This document shows positions 35,399 through 43,707 of a stretch of DNA of 64,000 nt, one piece after another. A program made the position numbers and the translations under genes. Source of the DNA: Streptomyces sp. NBC_00670 (GTDB taxonomy: Bacteria > Actinomycetota > Actinomycetes > Streptomycetales > Streptomycetaceae); the NCBI RefSeq assembly GCF_036226765.1, contig NZ_CP109017.1:806001-870000 (forward strand), read 5' to 3'. How positions within the stretch are numbered: the stretch's first letter is position 1; every line of letters begins with the position of its first letter. The notes below the pieces were generated by a model. That model did not search any database. It saw only the letters and a program-made list of their open reading frames with translations, and had not been told where the DNA came from.

Positions 35399-36967
35399 TT
35401 ATTCGCCGGGCGCGCCGGGCCGCTGTACGTCCGCGAACCGCTCCCGCAGTTCCCGCTTGAGGATCTTGCCGCTGGCGTTGCGCGGCAGGCCGTCCACGAA
35501 CAGCACCCGCTTGGGCGCCTTGAAGTGGGCGAGCCGGTCCCGCGCGTGGGCGAGGAGTTCCTCCTCGGTGACCTCGCCGCGCGGGACGACCACCGCGGTG
35601 ACGGCCTCGATCCACGTCGCGTCGGGCAGCCCGATGACGGCCGCCTCGGCGACCGCCTCGTGCGTGTAGAGCGCGTCCTCGACCTGGCGCGAGGCGACGA
35701 GTACGCCGCCGGAGTTGATGACGTCCTTCACCCGGTCGACGACGGTGAAGTACCCGTGGGCGTCGCGCACGGCGAGGTCGCCGGAGTGGAACCAGCCGTC
35801 CCGGAAGGCCTCGGCGGTCTCCTCGGGTTTGTCCCAGTAGCCCTCGCAGAGCTGCGGCGAGCGGTAGACGATCTCGCCGCGCTCGCCGTCGGGCACCTCC
35901 CGGCCCTCCTCGTCGACCAGCCCGGCCTCGACGAACAGCACCGGGCGCCCGCAGGAGTCCATGCGGCCCTTGTGCTCGTCGGGGCCGAGGACCATGGCGA
36001 GCGGGCCGATCTCGCTCTGTCCGAAGCAGTTGTGGAAGGCGAGGTGCGGCAGCCGTTCCTTGAGCCGTTGGAGGACCGGGACGGGCATGATCGACGCGCC
36101 GTAGTAGGCCTTGCGCAGTCCGCCGAGGTCGCGGGTGGCGAAGTCGGGGCGGCCGGCCAGGGCGATCCAGACGGTCGGCGGGGCGAAGAAGCTGTCCGCG
36201 CGGCCCGACTCGATCAGGTCGAACAGCAGATCGCCGTCGGGGGCGTCGAGGAGGATGTTCTCGGCCCCGACGGCGAGGTAGGGCAGCAGGAAGACGTGGG
36301 TCTGGGCCGAGTGGTAGAGCGGCAGCGCGTGCACGGGGCGGTCGCCGGCCTGGAGGTCGAGGGCGGTGATCGCGCTGAGGTACTCGTGCACCAGCGCGCG
36401 GTGCGTCATCATCGCGCCCTTGGGCAGGGCGGTGGTGCCGGAGGTGTAGAGGAGCTGGACGAGGTCCTCGGCGCGCGGTTCGGGGCCGTCGTACGGCTCG
36501 GTCGCGGCGAGCCGGTCGAGCAGCGAGTCCTCGGTGTCGCGCAGCGGCAGGACGCGGACGCCGTCGGGCAGGTTCCCGGCGAGGTCCGGGTCGGCGAGGA
36601 CGATTGAGCAGCCGGACTGTGCGACGAGGTAGGCGAGGTCGTCCCCGGTGAGGGCGTGGTTGACGGGCACGTGGACCAGTCCGGCCCGGGCGCAGGCGAG
36701 GAAGCCGATCAGATAGGCGTCGGAGTTGTGGCCGTAGGCGCCGACCCGGTCGCCGGGGGCGAGTCCGGCGTCGAGCAGCGCCCGGGCGGCGCGGGAGACG
36801 GCGTCGTCGAGGTCGGCGTAGGTCCACTGCCGGTCGGCGTAGTGGAGGGCGACGCGTGCGGGGGTGCGGCGGGCGCTGCGCCGCAGCACGCCGTCCACGG
36901 TGGCGCTCCGGCCGGCCGTGCCGCCCCGGTCCGCCGCTCCTGCCGTTGCCCCCGCGCCTGTCGTCAT
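35399..36967 (-). CDS. AMP-forming acyl-CoA synthetase
   Basis: A 522-residue ANL-superfamily ligase. The P-loop-like core is LLYTSGTTALPKGAMMTH (about 180-197). NCFGQSEIGP, the GWFHSGDLAV motif, DRVKDVINSGG and the C-terminal catalytic lysine in PRNASGKILKRELRERF are all present. It activates a carboxylic acid as acyl-AMP and transfers it to CoA. Chain specificity cannot be inferred. ATG 36967 follows GGAGGGA; the upstream open frame is not conserved-looking. It diverges from the penicillin-acylase-type gene, so a link between amide-released fatty acids and their activation is possible. Confidence 0.9.
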   Translation of the reverse strand: MTTGAGATAGAADRGGTAGRSATVDGVLRRSARRTPARVALHYADRQWTYADLDDAVSRAARALLDAGLAPGDRVGAYGHNSDAYLIGFLACARAGLVHVPVNHALTGDDLAYLVAQSGCSIVLADPDLAGNLPDGVRVLPLRDTEDSLLDRLAATEPYDGPEPRAEDLVQLLYTSGTTALPKGAMMTHRALVHEYLSAITALDLQAGDRPVHALPLYHSAQTHVFLLPYLAVGAENILLDAPDGDLLFDLIESGRADSFFAPPTVWIALAGRPDFATRDLGGLRKAYYGASIMPVPVLQRLKERLPHLAFHNCFGQSEIGPLAMVLGPDEHKGRMDSCGRPVLFVEAGLVDEEGREVPDGERGEIVYRSPQLCEGYWDKPEETAEAFRDGWFHSGDLAVRDAHGYFTVVDRVKDVINSGGVLVASRQVEDALYTHEAVAEAAVIGLPDATWIEAVTAVVVPRGEVTEEELLAHARDRLAHFKAPKRVLFVDGLPRNASGKILKRELRERFADVQRPGAPGE

Positions 36968-37180
36968 GCCCTGTCCCTCCGTCCGGCCCGTACTGCCCGT
37001 GATCCTGGGGTGCGGCGGGGGCGGGGTCAAGCATCGGGCCTCGGGGGTGCGCGGGTGCGGCGGGGGCGGACATGGCGCGATCACGGTCAACCCGGAACCG
37101 GGTCCCGGCAACCCCGTCCCGGACGACGTGTCCCTTGTTAGGCTCAACGCTCCCTTCCGCCACTGTAGTTGGGGGGCACT

Positions 37181-39589
37181 TTGCGTATCCGTCGGAGATG
37201 GCCGGCCGTCGTGGCCGCCGTCCTGTTCGCCGCCGCGGGGACCCTGCCCGCGACCGCCGCCGAGGGCGCGGCACACCACCGGGAACATCCGTCCGTCGGC
37301 CGGCTGTCGGCCGAGATCCGCTACACCGAGTACGGCATTCCGCACATCGTGGCCAAGGACTACGCGGGCCTCGGCTTCGGCAACGGCTACGCCCAGGCCG
37401 CCGACCAGGTCTGCACGCTGGCCGACGGCTTCGTGACGCTGCGCGGGGAGCGCTCACGCTGGTTCGGCGCCGACGGGGAGCCCGACGGCTCGCTGTCCTC
37501 GGCGTCGACCAACCTCACCAGCGACCTCTACTTCCGCGGCGTGCGCCGGACGCACACCGTGGAGAAACTGCTCGCCCAACGCGCGCCGCTGGGCCCGAGC
37601 CAGGAGGTACGGGACCTGATGCGCGGCTGGGCGGCCGGGTACAACGCCTGGCTGGCACGGCACCGGATCACCGACCCGGCGTGCAAGGGCGCGGACTGGG
37701 TGCGGCCGATCACCTCGCTCGACGTGGCCGTGCGCGGCTACGCGGTGGTCGTCCTGGCCGGCCAGGGCCGCGTGATCGACTCGGTCACCACCGCGCGGCC
37801 GCCCACGGGCGGGGACTCCGCGGCGGCTCCCGATCCGCGGGCGGCGGCCGCCGCCGCGCGGGAGATGTTCGCGCAGGACACCAGTGACATGGGGTCCAAC
37901 GCGGTCGCGTTCAGCGGGGCCACCACGGCGAACGGCCGGGGTCTGCTGCTGGGCAACCCGCACTATCCGTGGCAGGGCGGCCGCCGCTTCTGGCAGTCGC
38001 AGCTGACCATCCCGGGCAAGCTGGACGTGGCGGGCGGCTCGCTGCTCGGCCTGCCGATCACCTCCATCGGCTTCAACGCGCACATGGCGTGGAGCCACAC
38101 CGTGGCCACCGGGGTCCCGGAGAACCTGTACCAGCTCACCCTCGACCCGTCCGACCCCACGGTCTACCTGGTCGACGGCAAGCGGGAGCGGATGACGAAG
38201 CGGACGGTGACGGTCGCCGTCAAGGACGGCCCGCCGGTCACCCGTACCCAGTGGTGGACGCGCTACGGCCCCGTCCTCACCTCCATGGGGTCCCAGATAC
38301 CACTGCCCTGGACGGCGACGACGGCGTACGCGCTGAACGACCCCAACGCGGCCAACCTCCGCTTCGCCGACACCTCCCTCGGCTTCGCCAAGGCGCGGAG
38401 CACCGCGGACGTACGGCGCTCCCTGGACCGGAACCAGGGACTGCCGTGGGTGAACACCATCGCCGCCGACTCCTCGGGGCACTCCCTGTTCACCCAGTCC
38501 CAGGTGCTGCCCCGCATCACCGACGACCTGGCGGCACGCTGCGCCACGGCTCTGGGCAGGGCCACCTATCCCTCGGCGGGCCTCGCGGTCCTGGACGGCT
38601 CCCGCTCGGCGTGCGCGCTCGGCCGGGACGAGGACGCCGTCCAGCCGGGCATCTTCGGACCCTCGCGGATGCCGACGCTGAAGGACGCGCCGTACGCCGA
38701 GAACAGCAACGACAGCGCGTGGCTGGCCAACGCGGACCGGCCGCTCGACGGCTACGAGCGGATCTTCGGCACGGTCGCCACGCCCATCAGCCCGCGCACG
38801 CGGGGTGCCGTGCAGGACGTGTCCGCCATGGCCGCACGCGGCGGGCTGACCGTGCGTGACCTGCAACGGCAGCAGTTCGCCGACCGGGTGCCGATCGCCG
38901 ACCTGGCCGCCGCCGACACCGCGAGGGCCTGCGCCGCACTGCCCGACGGCACGGCGACGGCGTCCGACGGGGCGGCCGTGGAGGTCGGTGCGGCCTGCCG
39001 GGTCCTCGCGGGCTGGAACCGCACCGCCGACACCGACAGCAAGGGGGCACTGCTCTTCGACCGCTTCTGGCGGAAGCTGAACTCCACTGTGCCGCCGGGC
39101 CAGTTGTGGAAGGTGCCGTTCTCGGCGGCCGACCCGCTCAACACCCCGCGCACGCTCGACACCGCCACGCCCGCCTTCGCCACCGCCCTCGCCGACGCGG
39201 TCCAGGAGCTCGACGGGGCCGGGATCGGGCTCGACGAACCGCTGGGCGCCCACCAGTTCGTGGTGCGGGGCGGCACGCGCATCCCGGTGCCGGGCGGGAC
39301 CGAGGCGCTCGGGGTGTGGAACAAGGTCGAGTCGGTGTGGGACGCGCCGGCCGGCGGCTACACGGAGGTCGTCACCGGGTCGAGCCACATCCAGGCGGTC
39401 GGCTGGGACGGCAGCCGCTGCCCCGTCGCCCGGACACTTCTGACCTACTCCCAGTCGTCGAACCCGAACTCGGCGCACTACGCCGACCAGACCCGGCTGT
39501 TCTCCCAGGAGAAGTGGGTGGACTTCCGCTTCTGCGAGCGTGACATCCGCTCCTCGCCCGCGCTGAAGGTGGTGCGGGTCAGGGGCTGA
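37181..39589 (+). CDS. Secreted penicillin-acylase-family (Ntn) amidohydrolase
   Basis: An 802-residue precursor of the penicillin G acylase/aculeacin A acylase family, which also includes acyl-homoserine-lactone acylases of about 800 residues. A signal peptide covers about 1-27. The alpha region runs to the self-cleavage site DTSDMG|SNAVAFSG, where Ser239 becomes the N-terminal nucleophile. Then come GNPHYPWQG, the central AYALND and the C-terminal GSSHIQAVGWDG. It hydrolyses an acyl-amide bond outside the cell. A TTG at 37181 behind a G6 tract is chosen; a TTG at 37169 is possible. Whether the substrate is a lipopeptide, a beta-lactam or a quorum signal is not visible. Confidence 0.88.
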   Translation: MRIRRRWPAVVAAVLFAAAGTLPATAAEGAAHHREHPSVGRLSAEIRYTEYGIPHIVAKDYAGLGFGNGYAQAADQVCTLADGFVTLRGERSRWFGADGEPDGSLSSASTNLTSDLYFRGVRRTHTVEKLLAQRAPLGPSQEVRDLMRGWAAGYNAWLARHRITDPACKGADWVRPITSLDVAVRGYAVVVLAGQGRVIDSVTTARPPTGGDSAAAPDPRAAAAAAREMFAQDTSDMGSNAVAFSGATTANGRGLLLGNPHYPWQGGRRFWQSQLTIPGKLDVAGGSLLGLPITSIGFNAHMAWSHTVATGVPENLYQLTLDPSDPTVYLVDGKRERMTKRTVTVAVKDGPPVTRTQWWTRYGPVLTSMGSQIPLPWTATTAYALNDPNAANLRFADTSLGFAKARSTADVRRSLDRNQGLPWVNTIAADSSGHSLFTQSQVLPRITDDLAARCATALGRATYPSAGLAVLDGSRSACALGRDEDAVQPGIFGPSRMPTLKDAPYAENSNDSAWLANADRPLDGYERIFGTVATPISPRTRGAVQDVSAMAARGGLTVRDLQRQQFADRVPIADLAAADTARACAALPDGTATASDGAAVEVGAACRVLAGWNRTADTDSKGALLFDRFWRKLNSTVPPGQLWKVPFSAADPLNTPRTLDTATPAFATALADAVQELDGAGIGLDEPLGAHQFVVRGGTRIPVPGGTEALGVWNKVESVWDAPAGGYTEVVTGSSHIQAVGWDGSRCPVARTLLTYSQSSNPNSAHYADQTRLFSQEKWVDFRFCERDIRSSPALKVVRVRG

Positions 39590-39598
39590 GGGACGGCC

Positions 39599-39627
39599 GG
39601 TGGCGGGCCCGCGTCGGGTCCGCCACC
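39599..39627. terminator. Bidirectional hairpin after the acylase gene
   Basis: A 12-pair stem (39599-39610 with 39616-39627, one G-T pair) with a 5-base loop lies between the convergent acylase and flavoprotein genes, 9 bases after the acylase stop. Confidence 0.7.
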
Positions 39628-39644
39628 GCCGCCCGGAGCGTCCG

Positions 39645-41219
39645 TCAGGCGGTGTCCTCCAGTACGGCCCGGGCCGCGTTGTGGCCCGGGACCCCGCTCA
39701 CCCCGCCGCCGCGCACCGCGCCCGCCCCGCACAGCAGGACGTTGGCGTGTGCGGTCTCCACTCCCCAGCGGCCCGTGGCGCCCTCTTCGGCGTACGGCCA
39801 GGACAGTGCGCGGTGGAAGATGTTGCCGCCGGGCAGCCGGAGGTCGCGTTCCAGGTCGAGGGGGGTGCGGGCCTCGACGCAGGGGCGGCCGTCGGCGTCG
39901 GTGGCCAGGCAGTCGGCGAGCGGTTCGGCGAGGTGGGCGTCGAGCTGGGCGAGGGTGGACGTCAGCAACTCCTCGCGCACGCCGTCGTTGTCGGCGGCGA
40001 AGAGCCGGGCCGGGGTGTGCAGGCCGAAGAGGGTGAGCGTGTGGTGGCCGCGGCCGGCGAGGTCCGGGCCGAGGATGCTCGGGTCGGTGAGCGAGTGGCA
40101 GTAGATCTCCGAGGGCGGCGCGGTGGGCAGTGACCCGGCGGCGGCCTGGGCGTGGGCCGTCGCCAGCTGCTCGTAGCCCTCGGCGATGTGGAAGGTGCCG
40201 GCGAACGCCTCGCGCGGGTCGACGGAGGCGTCGCGCAGCCGGGGCAGCCTGGTGAGCAGCATGTTCACCTTGAGCTGGGCACCCTCGGCGGGGGTGGGCG
40301 GGACGTCGCCGGTGAGCCGGGCCAGTTCCTCGGGCGAGGCACCCACCAGGACGTGCCGCGCGGCGACGGTGGCCTCGCCGTCGGGGCCGCGGTGGGTGAC
40401 CTCGGCGGTGCGGCCGTCGGTCTCGACGCGGACGGCCTCGCGGCCGGTGCGCAGCTCGGCGCCCGCGTCCCGGGCGGCGGCCGCGAGGGCGTCGGTGAGC
40501 GCGCCCATGCCGCCGACGGGCACGTCCCAGGCGCCGGTGCCGCCGCCGATCACGTGGTAGAGGAAGCAGCGGTTCTGTTTCAGGGACGGGTCGTGGGCGT
40601 CGGCGAAGGTGCCGATGAGGGCGTCGGTGAGGACGACGCCGCGGACCGTGTCGTCGGCGAACCGCTCCTCGATCGCGGCGCCGACCGGCTCCTCGAACAG
40701 GGCCCGCCAGGCCTCCTCGTCGTCGATGCGGCGGCGCAGCTCGGCGCGGGTCGGGAGGGGTTCGGTGAGGGTGGGGAAGACCCGGCGGGCGACGCGGCCG
40801 GTCAGGTCGTAGAAACGCCGCCAGGCCGCGTACTCGCGCTCCGAACCGGTGAGGCGGGCGAACGCCTCGCGGGTGCGGGCCTCGCCACCGCCGACCAGCA
40901 GTCCGGTGGGGCGGCCGGCGCGTTCGACGGGGGTGTACGAGGAGATCGTGCGCGGGAGGGTGCGGAAGGTCAGGCCGAGATCGCGGACGATCTTCGGGGG
41001 CAGCAGGCTGACGAGGTAGGAGTAGCGGGACAGGCGGGCGTCCACGCCGGGGAAGGGGCGGGTGGAGACGGCGGCGCCGCCGGTGTGGTCCAGGCGCTCC
41101 AGGACGAGCACGGAGCGGCCGGCCCGGGCGAGGTAGGCGGCGGCGACCAGTCCGTTGTGGCCGCCGCCCACGATGACGGCGTCGTAGCGGTCGGCGGGGT
41201 GTCCCCGGGGTGCGGGCAT
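39645..41219 (-). CDS. PYROXD2/phytoene-dehydrogenase-like FAD oxidoreductase
   Basis: A 524-residue flavoprotein with a Rossmann motif (DAVIVGGGHNGLVAAAYLARAG), ERLDHTGGAAVS, the mid-protein GGTGAWDVPVGGMGALTDALA and a C-terminal NVLLCGAGAVRGGGVSGVPGHNAARAVL. It is related to CrtI but belongs to the PYROXD2-like branch, whose substrates are poorly known. It is not in the crt locus. ATG 41219 is used, though its nearest AAGGA is very close; GTG 41234 is an alternative. It lies 61 bp downstream of the oxygenase gene on the same strand and is probably co-transcribed. Confidence 0.85.
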   Translation of the reverse strand: MPAPRGHPADRYDAVIVGGGHNGLVAAAYLARAGRSVLVLERLDHTGGAAVSTRPFPGVDARLSRYSYLVSLLPPKIVRDLGLTFRTLPRTISSYTPVERAGRPTGLLVGGGEARTREAFARLTGSEREYAAWRRFYDLTGRVARRVFPTLTEPLPTRAELRRRIDDEEAWRALFEEPVGAAIEERFADDTVRGVVLTDALIGTFADAHDPSLKQNRCFLYHVIGGGTGAWDVPVGGMGALTDALAAAARDAGAELRTGREAVRVETDGRTAEVTHRGPDGEATVAARHVLVGASPEELARLTGDVPPTPAEGAQLKVNMLLTRLPRLRDASVDPREAFAGTFHIAEGYEQLATAHAQAAAGSLPTAPPSEIYCHSLTDPSILGPDLAGRGHHTLTLFGLHTPARLFAADNDGVREELLTSTLAQLDAHLAEPLADCLATDADGRPCVEARTPLDLERDLRLPGGNIFHRALSWPYAEEGATGRWGVETAHANVLLCGAGAVRGGGVSGVPGHNAARAVLEDTA

Positions 41220-41280
41220 GGTCCTTGGTAGCACGCGGGGCGGGGGTGGGCCAGGGGGCGTGGGTGCCGGGGCCCCGTGT

Positions 41281-42126
41281 TCAGAGGGCCGCGCGGCGGG
41301 GGTCGGGGCGGGTGCCCGGGCCGAGGCGGGCGGTGGCGCGCAGGATGTGCTTCGGGGGGAGCTGCCAGCGCACCCGCGCGGGGATGGTGCGCAGCACGGT
41401 GCCGGTCCGGCGGAGCCGGCGGGTGACCGTCACGGGCGGCGGGGCGGGGCGGCCGTACAGCTCGTGGGCGTACGGCGGCAGGGCGGCGTAGGCCAGGTGC
41501 GCCACGTGCCGCCAGAGCAGGGCGCGGGCGGGGACGAGCAGGGGGTGGACCGGCGGGCGGCGCAGGAAGTCGTCGACCTCGCGGGCGTCGGGTCCGGCGG
41601 TGAGCACGGGCCGTACCGAGGTGAAGTAGGCGGCGAGTTCGGCACGGCTGCCGGGTACGGCGGCGGGGTCGAGGCCGACGAGGCGGGCGCTGACGCGGGC
41701 TTCGGCGACGTACTGGTCGGCGTGGGCGTCGGTGAGGGGGAGGCCGGAGCGGCGCAGTACGTGGAGGTAGGAGTCGATCTCGGCGCAGTGCACCCAGAGG
41801 AGCAGGTCGGGGTCGTCGATGCGGTACGGGTGCCCGGTGTCGGGGTCGGTGGCGCGGAGCATGGCGTGGATCTTGCGGACGCGGGCGCCGGCGTGTTCGG
41901 CGGCGGTGGTGGTGCCGTACGTGGTGGTGCCGACGAAGTCGGCGGTGCGGCGGAGGCGGCCCCACGCGTCGTTGCGGAAGTCGCTGTTCTCGACGACCGC
42001 GTGGACGGCGCGGGGGTGGAGGGCCTGGAGGTAGAGGGCGCGGATGCCGGCGACCCACATCATGGGGTCGCCGTGGGCCTGCCAGGTCACGGAGCGGGGG
42101 GTGAAGAGACCGGGGTCGGTGTCCAC
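41281..42126 (-). CDS. MpaB/latex-clearing-type oxygenase (DUF2236)
   Basis: A 281-residue all-helical protein of the oxygenase MpaB / DUF2236 family. Recognisable stretches are GIRALYLQALHPRAVHAVVENSDF, YGTTTAAEHAGARVRKIHAML, LLLWVHCAEIDSYLHVLRRSG and LLVPARALLWRHVAHLAYAALPP. The His and Asp/Glu residues in LHPRAVH and WVHCAEIDS are likely haem or metal ligands. Relatives include latex-clearing protein and fungal MpaB, which cleave isoprenoid chains, so an isoprenoid substrate with the neighbouring flavoprotein is a reasonable guess. GTG 42126 has no ribosome-binding site but a TAGCCT box 6 bases upstream, suggesting a leaderless message. Confidence 0.8.
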   Translation of the reverse strand: MDTDPGLFTPRSVTWQAHGDPMMWVAGIRALYLQALHPRAVHAVVENSDFRNDAWGRLRRTADFVGTTTYGTTTAAEHAGARVRKIHAMLRATDPDTGHPYRIDDPDLLLWVHCAEIDSYLHVLRRSGLPLTDAHADQYVAEARVSARLVGLDPAAVPGSRAELAAYFTSVRPVLTAGPDAREVDDFLRRPPVHPLLVPARALLWRHVAHLAYAALPPYAHELYGRPAPPPVTVTRRLRRTGTVLRTIPARVRWQLPPKHILRATARLGPGTRPDPRRAAL

Positions 42127-42152
42127 GGGGTCAGGCTAACGCGGTTTCTCGC

Positions 42153-42225
42153 CCCCGCCGCCCCTTCTTTCCGGGGCGCGGGGAACTGCGCGAGCAACCA
42201 CGACGTGCCCGCAGCCGCGCACTCG
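42153..42225. repeat. Dispersed intergenic repeat, copy 4
   Basis: CCGGGGCGCGGGGAACTGCG followed by CGAGCAACCACGACGTGCCC is the reverse-orientation form of the 19738 element; the left palindrome arm is degraded (GCCCCTTCTTTCC). It fills the gap between the copper-storage-type gene and the oxygenase gene. Confidence 0.7.
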
Positions 42226-42263
42226 GCCGCACCCCCCGCCCCTGGCGCCACCGTCGCCCGGAT

Positions 42264-42650
42264 TCACGCCAGCGTCGTCATGAAGTCCGTGCAGGCCTGG
42301 GCGCACTCCCGGCAGGCCTTGGCCGTGTCCTCCGCGCCGGGGTGGTCGTCGAAGACGTGGGCGCTCTCCAGGCATACCGCGCGGCACCATTCCACCTGGA
42401 CGCGGAGCGCCGTCTCGTCCTGACTGCCCTGTTCGGACAGGACGCGGCAGGTGGCGTCGCACACCTCGGCGCACATGATGCCCTTGCGGCGCACCGCTTC
42501 CTGGTCCTCCGGCCCGCCCGGGTCCACGAGGCTCGCGCGCAGGGCACAGGCGCGTGCACACTCGGTGCACGTCTGGGCGCACGCGAAGCGGTCCTCCAGG
42601 AACCGGAAGAGCTCCTCCTGAGTCGTCGTCCTTGCTGTCGTCGTAGTCAC
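42264..42650 (-). CDS. Four-helix-bundle copper-storage-type protein (DUF326)
   Basis: A 128-residue cysteine-rich protein with about 12 Cys spaced along amphipathic helices: FACAQTCTECARACAL, GIMCAEVCDATC, VEWCRAVCLES and ACRECAQACTDF. This is the pattern of cytosolic Csp copper-storage proteins, which line a helix bundle with Cys to hold Cu(I). There is no signal peptide, in line with the cytosolic class. Copper is inferred from the family. No copper regulator or exporter gene is adjacent. Confidence 0.88.
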   Translation of the reverse strand: MTTTTARTTTQEELFRFLEDRFACAQTCTECARACALRASLVDPGGPEDQEAVRRKGIMCAEVCDATCRVLSEQGSQDETALRVQVEWCRAVCLESAHVFDDHPGAEDTAKACRECAQACTDFMTTLA

Positions 42651-42721
42651 CCTGTGCGGGTAGCCGGGGCCCGGGGCCCCAAACCACCGGCCGGGGCGGG
42701 GGCCGGGTGCGCGGGCGCACG

Positions 42722-42756
42722 TGAGGGGCCCGCGCCAGGACGGCGCGGGCCCCTCA
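42722..42756. terminator. Strong hairpin after the 116-aa gene
   Basis: A perfect 15-bp stem (42722-42736 with 42742-42756) with a 5-base loop starts 16 bases after the stop of the gene at 42772-43122. Confidence 0.75.
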
Positions 42757-42771
42757 TGCAGTGCCGGCCCC

Positions 42772-43122
42772 CTACGTGCGGTTGCCCTTCGGGCGGCCCC
42801 GCTGGTCCGGCGTGCCGTGCGGCGGCGGGCTCATCGGCTGCGGCGACGTGGCCGGCGAGACCGGGGAGCCCGTGCGGTGCCCGCCCTGCTCGGGGCGGAC
42901 GGCGCCGGGGTCGCCGGAGGTCGGTTCGGCGCCCGCGCGCAGCCGGTCGAGCCGGGTGCCGAGCAGCTCGACCACGGGAACGCGGTGCGCGTGCGCCCGC
43001 TCGTAGGCCAGCAGGGTCTCGACCTCGTCGCTGCTCAGCGACCGTATCCGGCTCTCCAGGCCACCGAGGGGCAGGTGGTCGTAGTCGGGCAGCGGAAGGG
43101 TGCTGTGCGCGGAGTCGGTCAT
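42772..43122 (-). CDS. Unknown small protein (116 aa)
   Basis: I do not recognise a characterised function. Residues 10-65 form a compact charged domain (LPLPDYDHLPLGGLESRIRSLSSDEVETLLAYERAHAHRVPVVELLGTRLDRL) of two or three helices. The rest is a disordered Pro/Ser/Gly tail ending RGRPKGNRT. The domain type is common as a small stand-alone unit in actinomycetes. It is enclosed by hairpins on both sides, indicating a monocistronic gene. Confidence 0.7.
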   Translation of the reverse strand: MTDSAHSTLPLPDYDHLPLGGLESRIRSLSSDEVETLLAYERAHAHRVPVVELLGTRLDRLRAGAEPTSGDPGAVRPEQGGHRTGSPVSPATSPQPMSPPPHGTPDQRGRPKGNRT

Positions 43123-43155
43123 GGTTCTCTCCTCTCGGAGTGCCGTGCGGAGGCG

Positions 43156-43184
43156 CGGGCCCCGTCGTACGCCGACGGAGCCCG
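43156..43184. terminator. Imperfect hairpin after the DUF6479 gene
   Basis: An 11-pair stem with one C-A mismatch (43156-43167 with 43173-43184) lies 11 bases past the stop of the gene at 43195-43563. Confidence 0.5.
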
Positions 43185-43194
43185 GCGTCGTCCG

Positions 43195-43563
43195 TCAGGT
43201 GCCGCCGGGGCCGCCGCTGCCGAAGGAGCCGCTGCTGCCCTCGTTCCAGCGGGGCCGCTTCTGCTCCGGGTCCGTCTGCGACGAGGGGTTGCCGTGGGCG
43301 GGCATCTCGTGGGGGGTGAGGCGGTGTTCGTCGTCGTGGGGCATCTCGTGCGGCTCGCGCACCTGCTGCTCCTCGCGGACGGGGCCGCCCTCCGGCATCC
43401 GCGGCTGTTCCTCGGGGCGCGGCGGGGCCGGCTCGCGCCGGCGGATTTGGTAGCCCTTCCAGACCGCTCCGATCAGGAGCGCGACGACGACCACGCCGGC
43501 GACGATCGGCCCGATGACGGAGAAGCCACTGGCCGCGGTGGTTACCGTCCATTCCGTATGCAT
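43195..43563 (-). CDS. DUF6479-type single-pass membrane protein
   Basis: A 122-residue protein with a short outside segment (MHTEWTVTTAASG), one TM helix (FSVIGPIVAGVVVVALLIGAVW, about 14-35) and a long hydrophilic tail rich in Pro, Glu, Gln and His, ending SSGSFGSGGPGGT. This is the layout of the DUF6479 proteins of Streptomyces; no function is known to me. It is transcribed toward the 116-aa gene but separated by a hairpin. Confidence 0.75.
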   Translation of the reverse strand: MHTEWTVTTAASGFSVIGPIVAGVVVVALLIGAVWKGYQIRRREPAPPRPEEQPRMPEGGPVREEQQVREPHEMPHDDEHRLTPHEMPAHGNPSSQTDPEQKRPRWNEGSSGSFGSGGPGGT

Positions 43564-43644
43564 GGCTCCCGGGTACCCCGGGTGTCCCCACCCAACCCGG
43601 GGGGACCTGTCCGAGCGGGTGAACCGGCCGCCGCCCCGCGCACC

Positions 43645-43705
43645 GGACGAGCGGCGGGCCCGTTCTCCTGACGTGACGCCAGGAGAACGGGCCCGCCGCT
43701 CGTCC
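43645..43705. terminator. Perfect 26-bp hairpin ending the ketosynthase/NRPS operon
   Basis: The arms 43645-43670 and 43680-43705 are exact reverse complements of 26 bases with a 9-base loop. The hairpin begins 2 bases beyond the last ketosynthase stop codon. It is the longest perfect stem found in the window and marks the operon's end. Confidence 0.85.
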
Positions 43706-43707
43706 GC

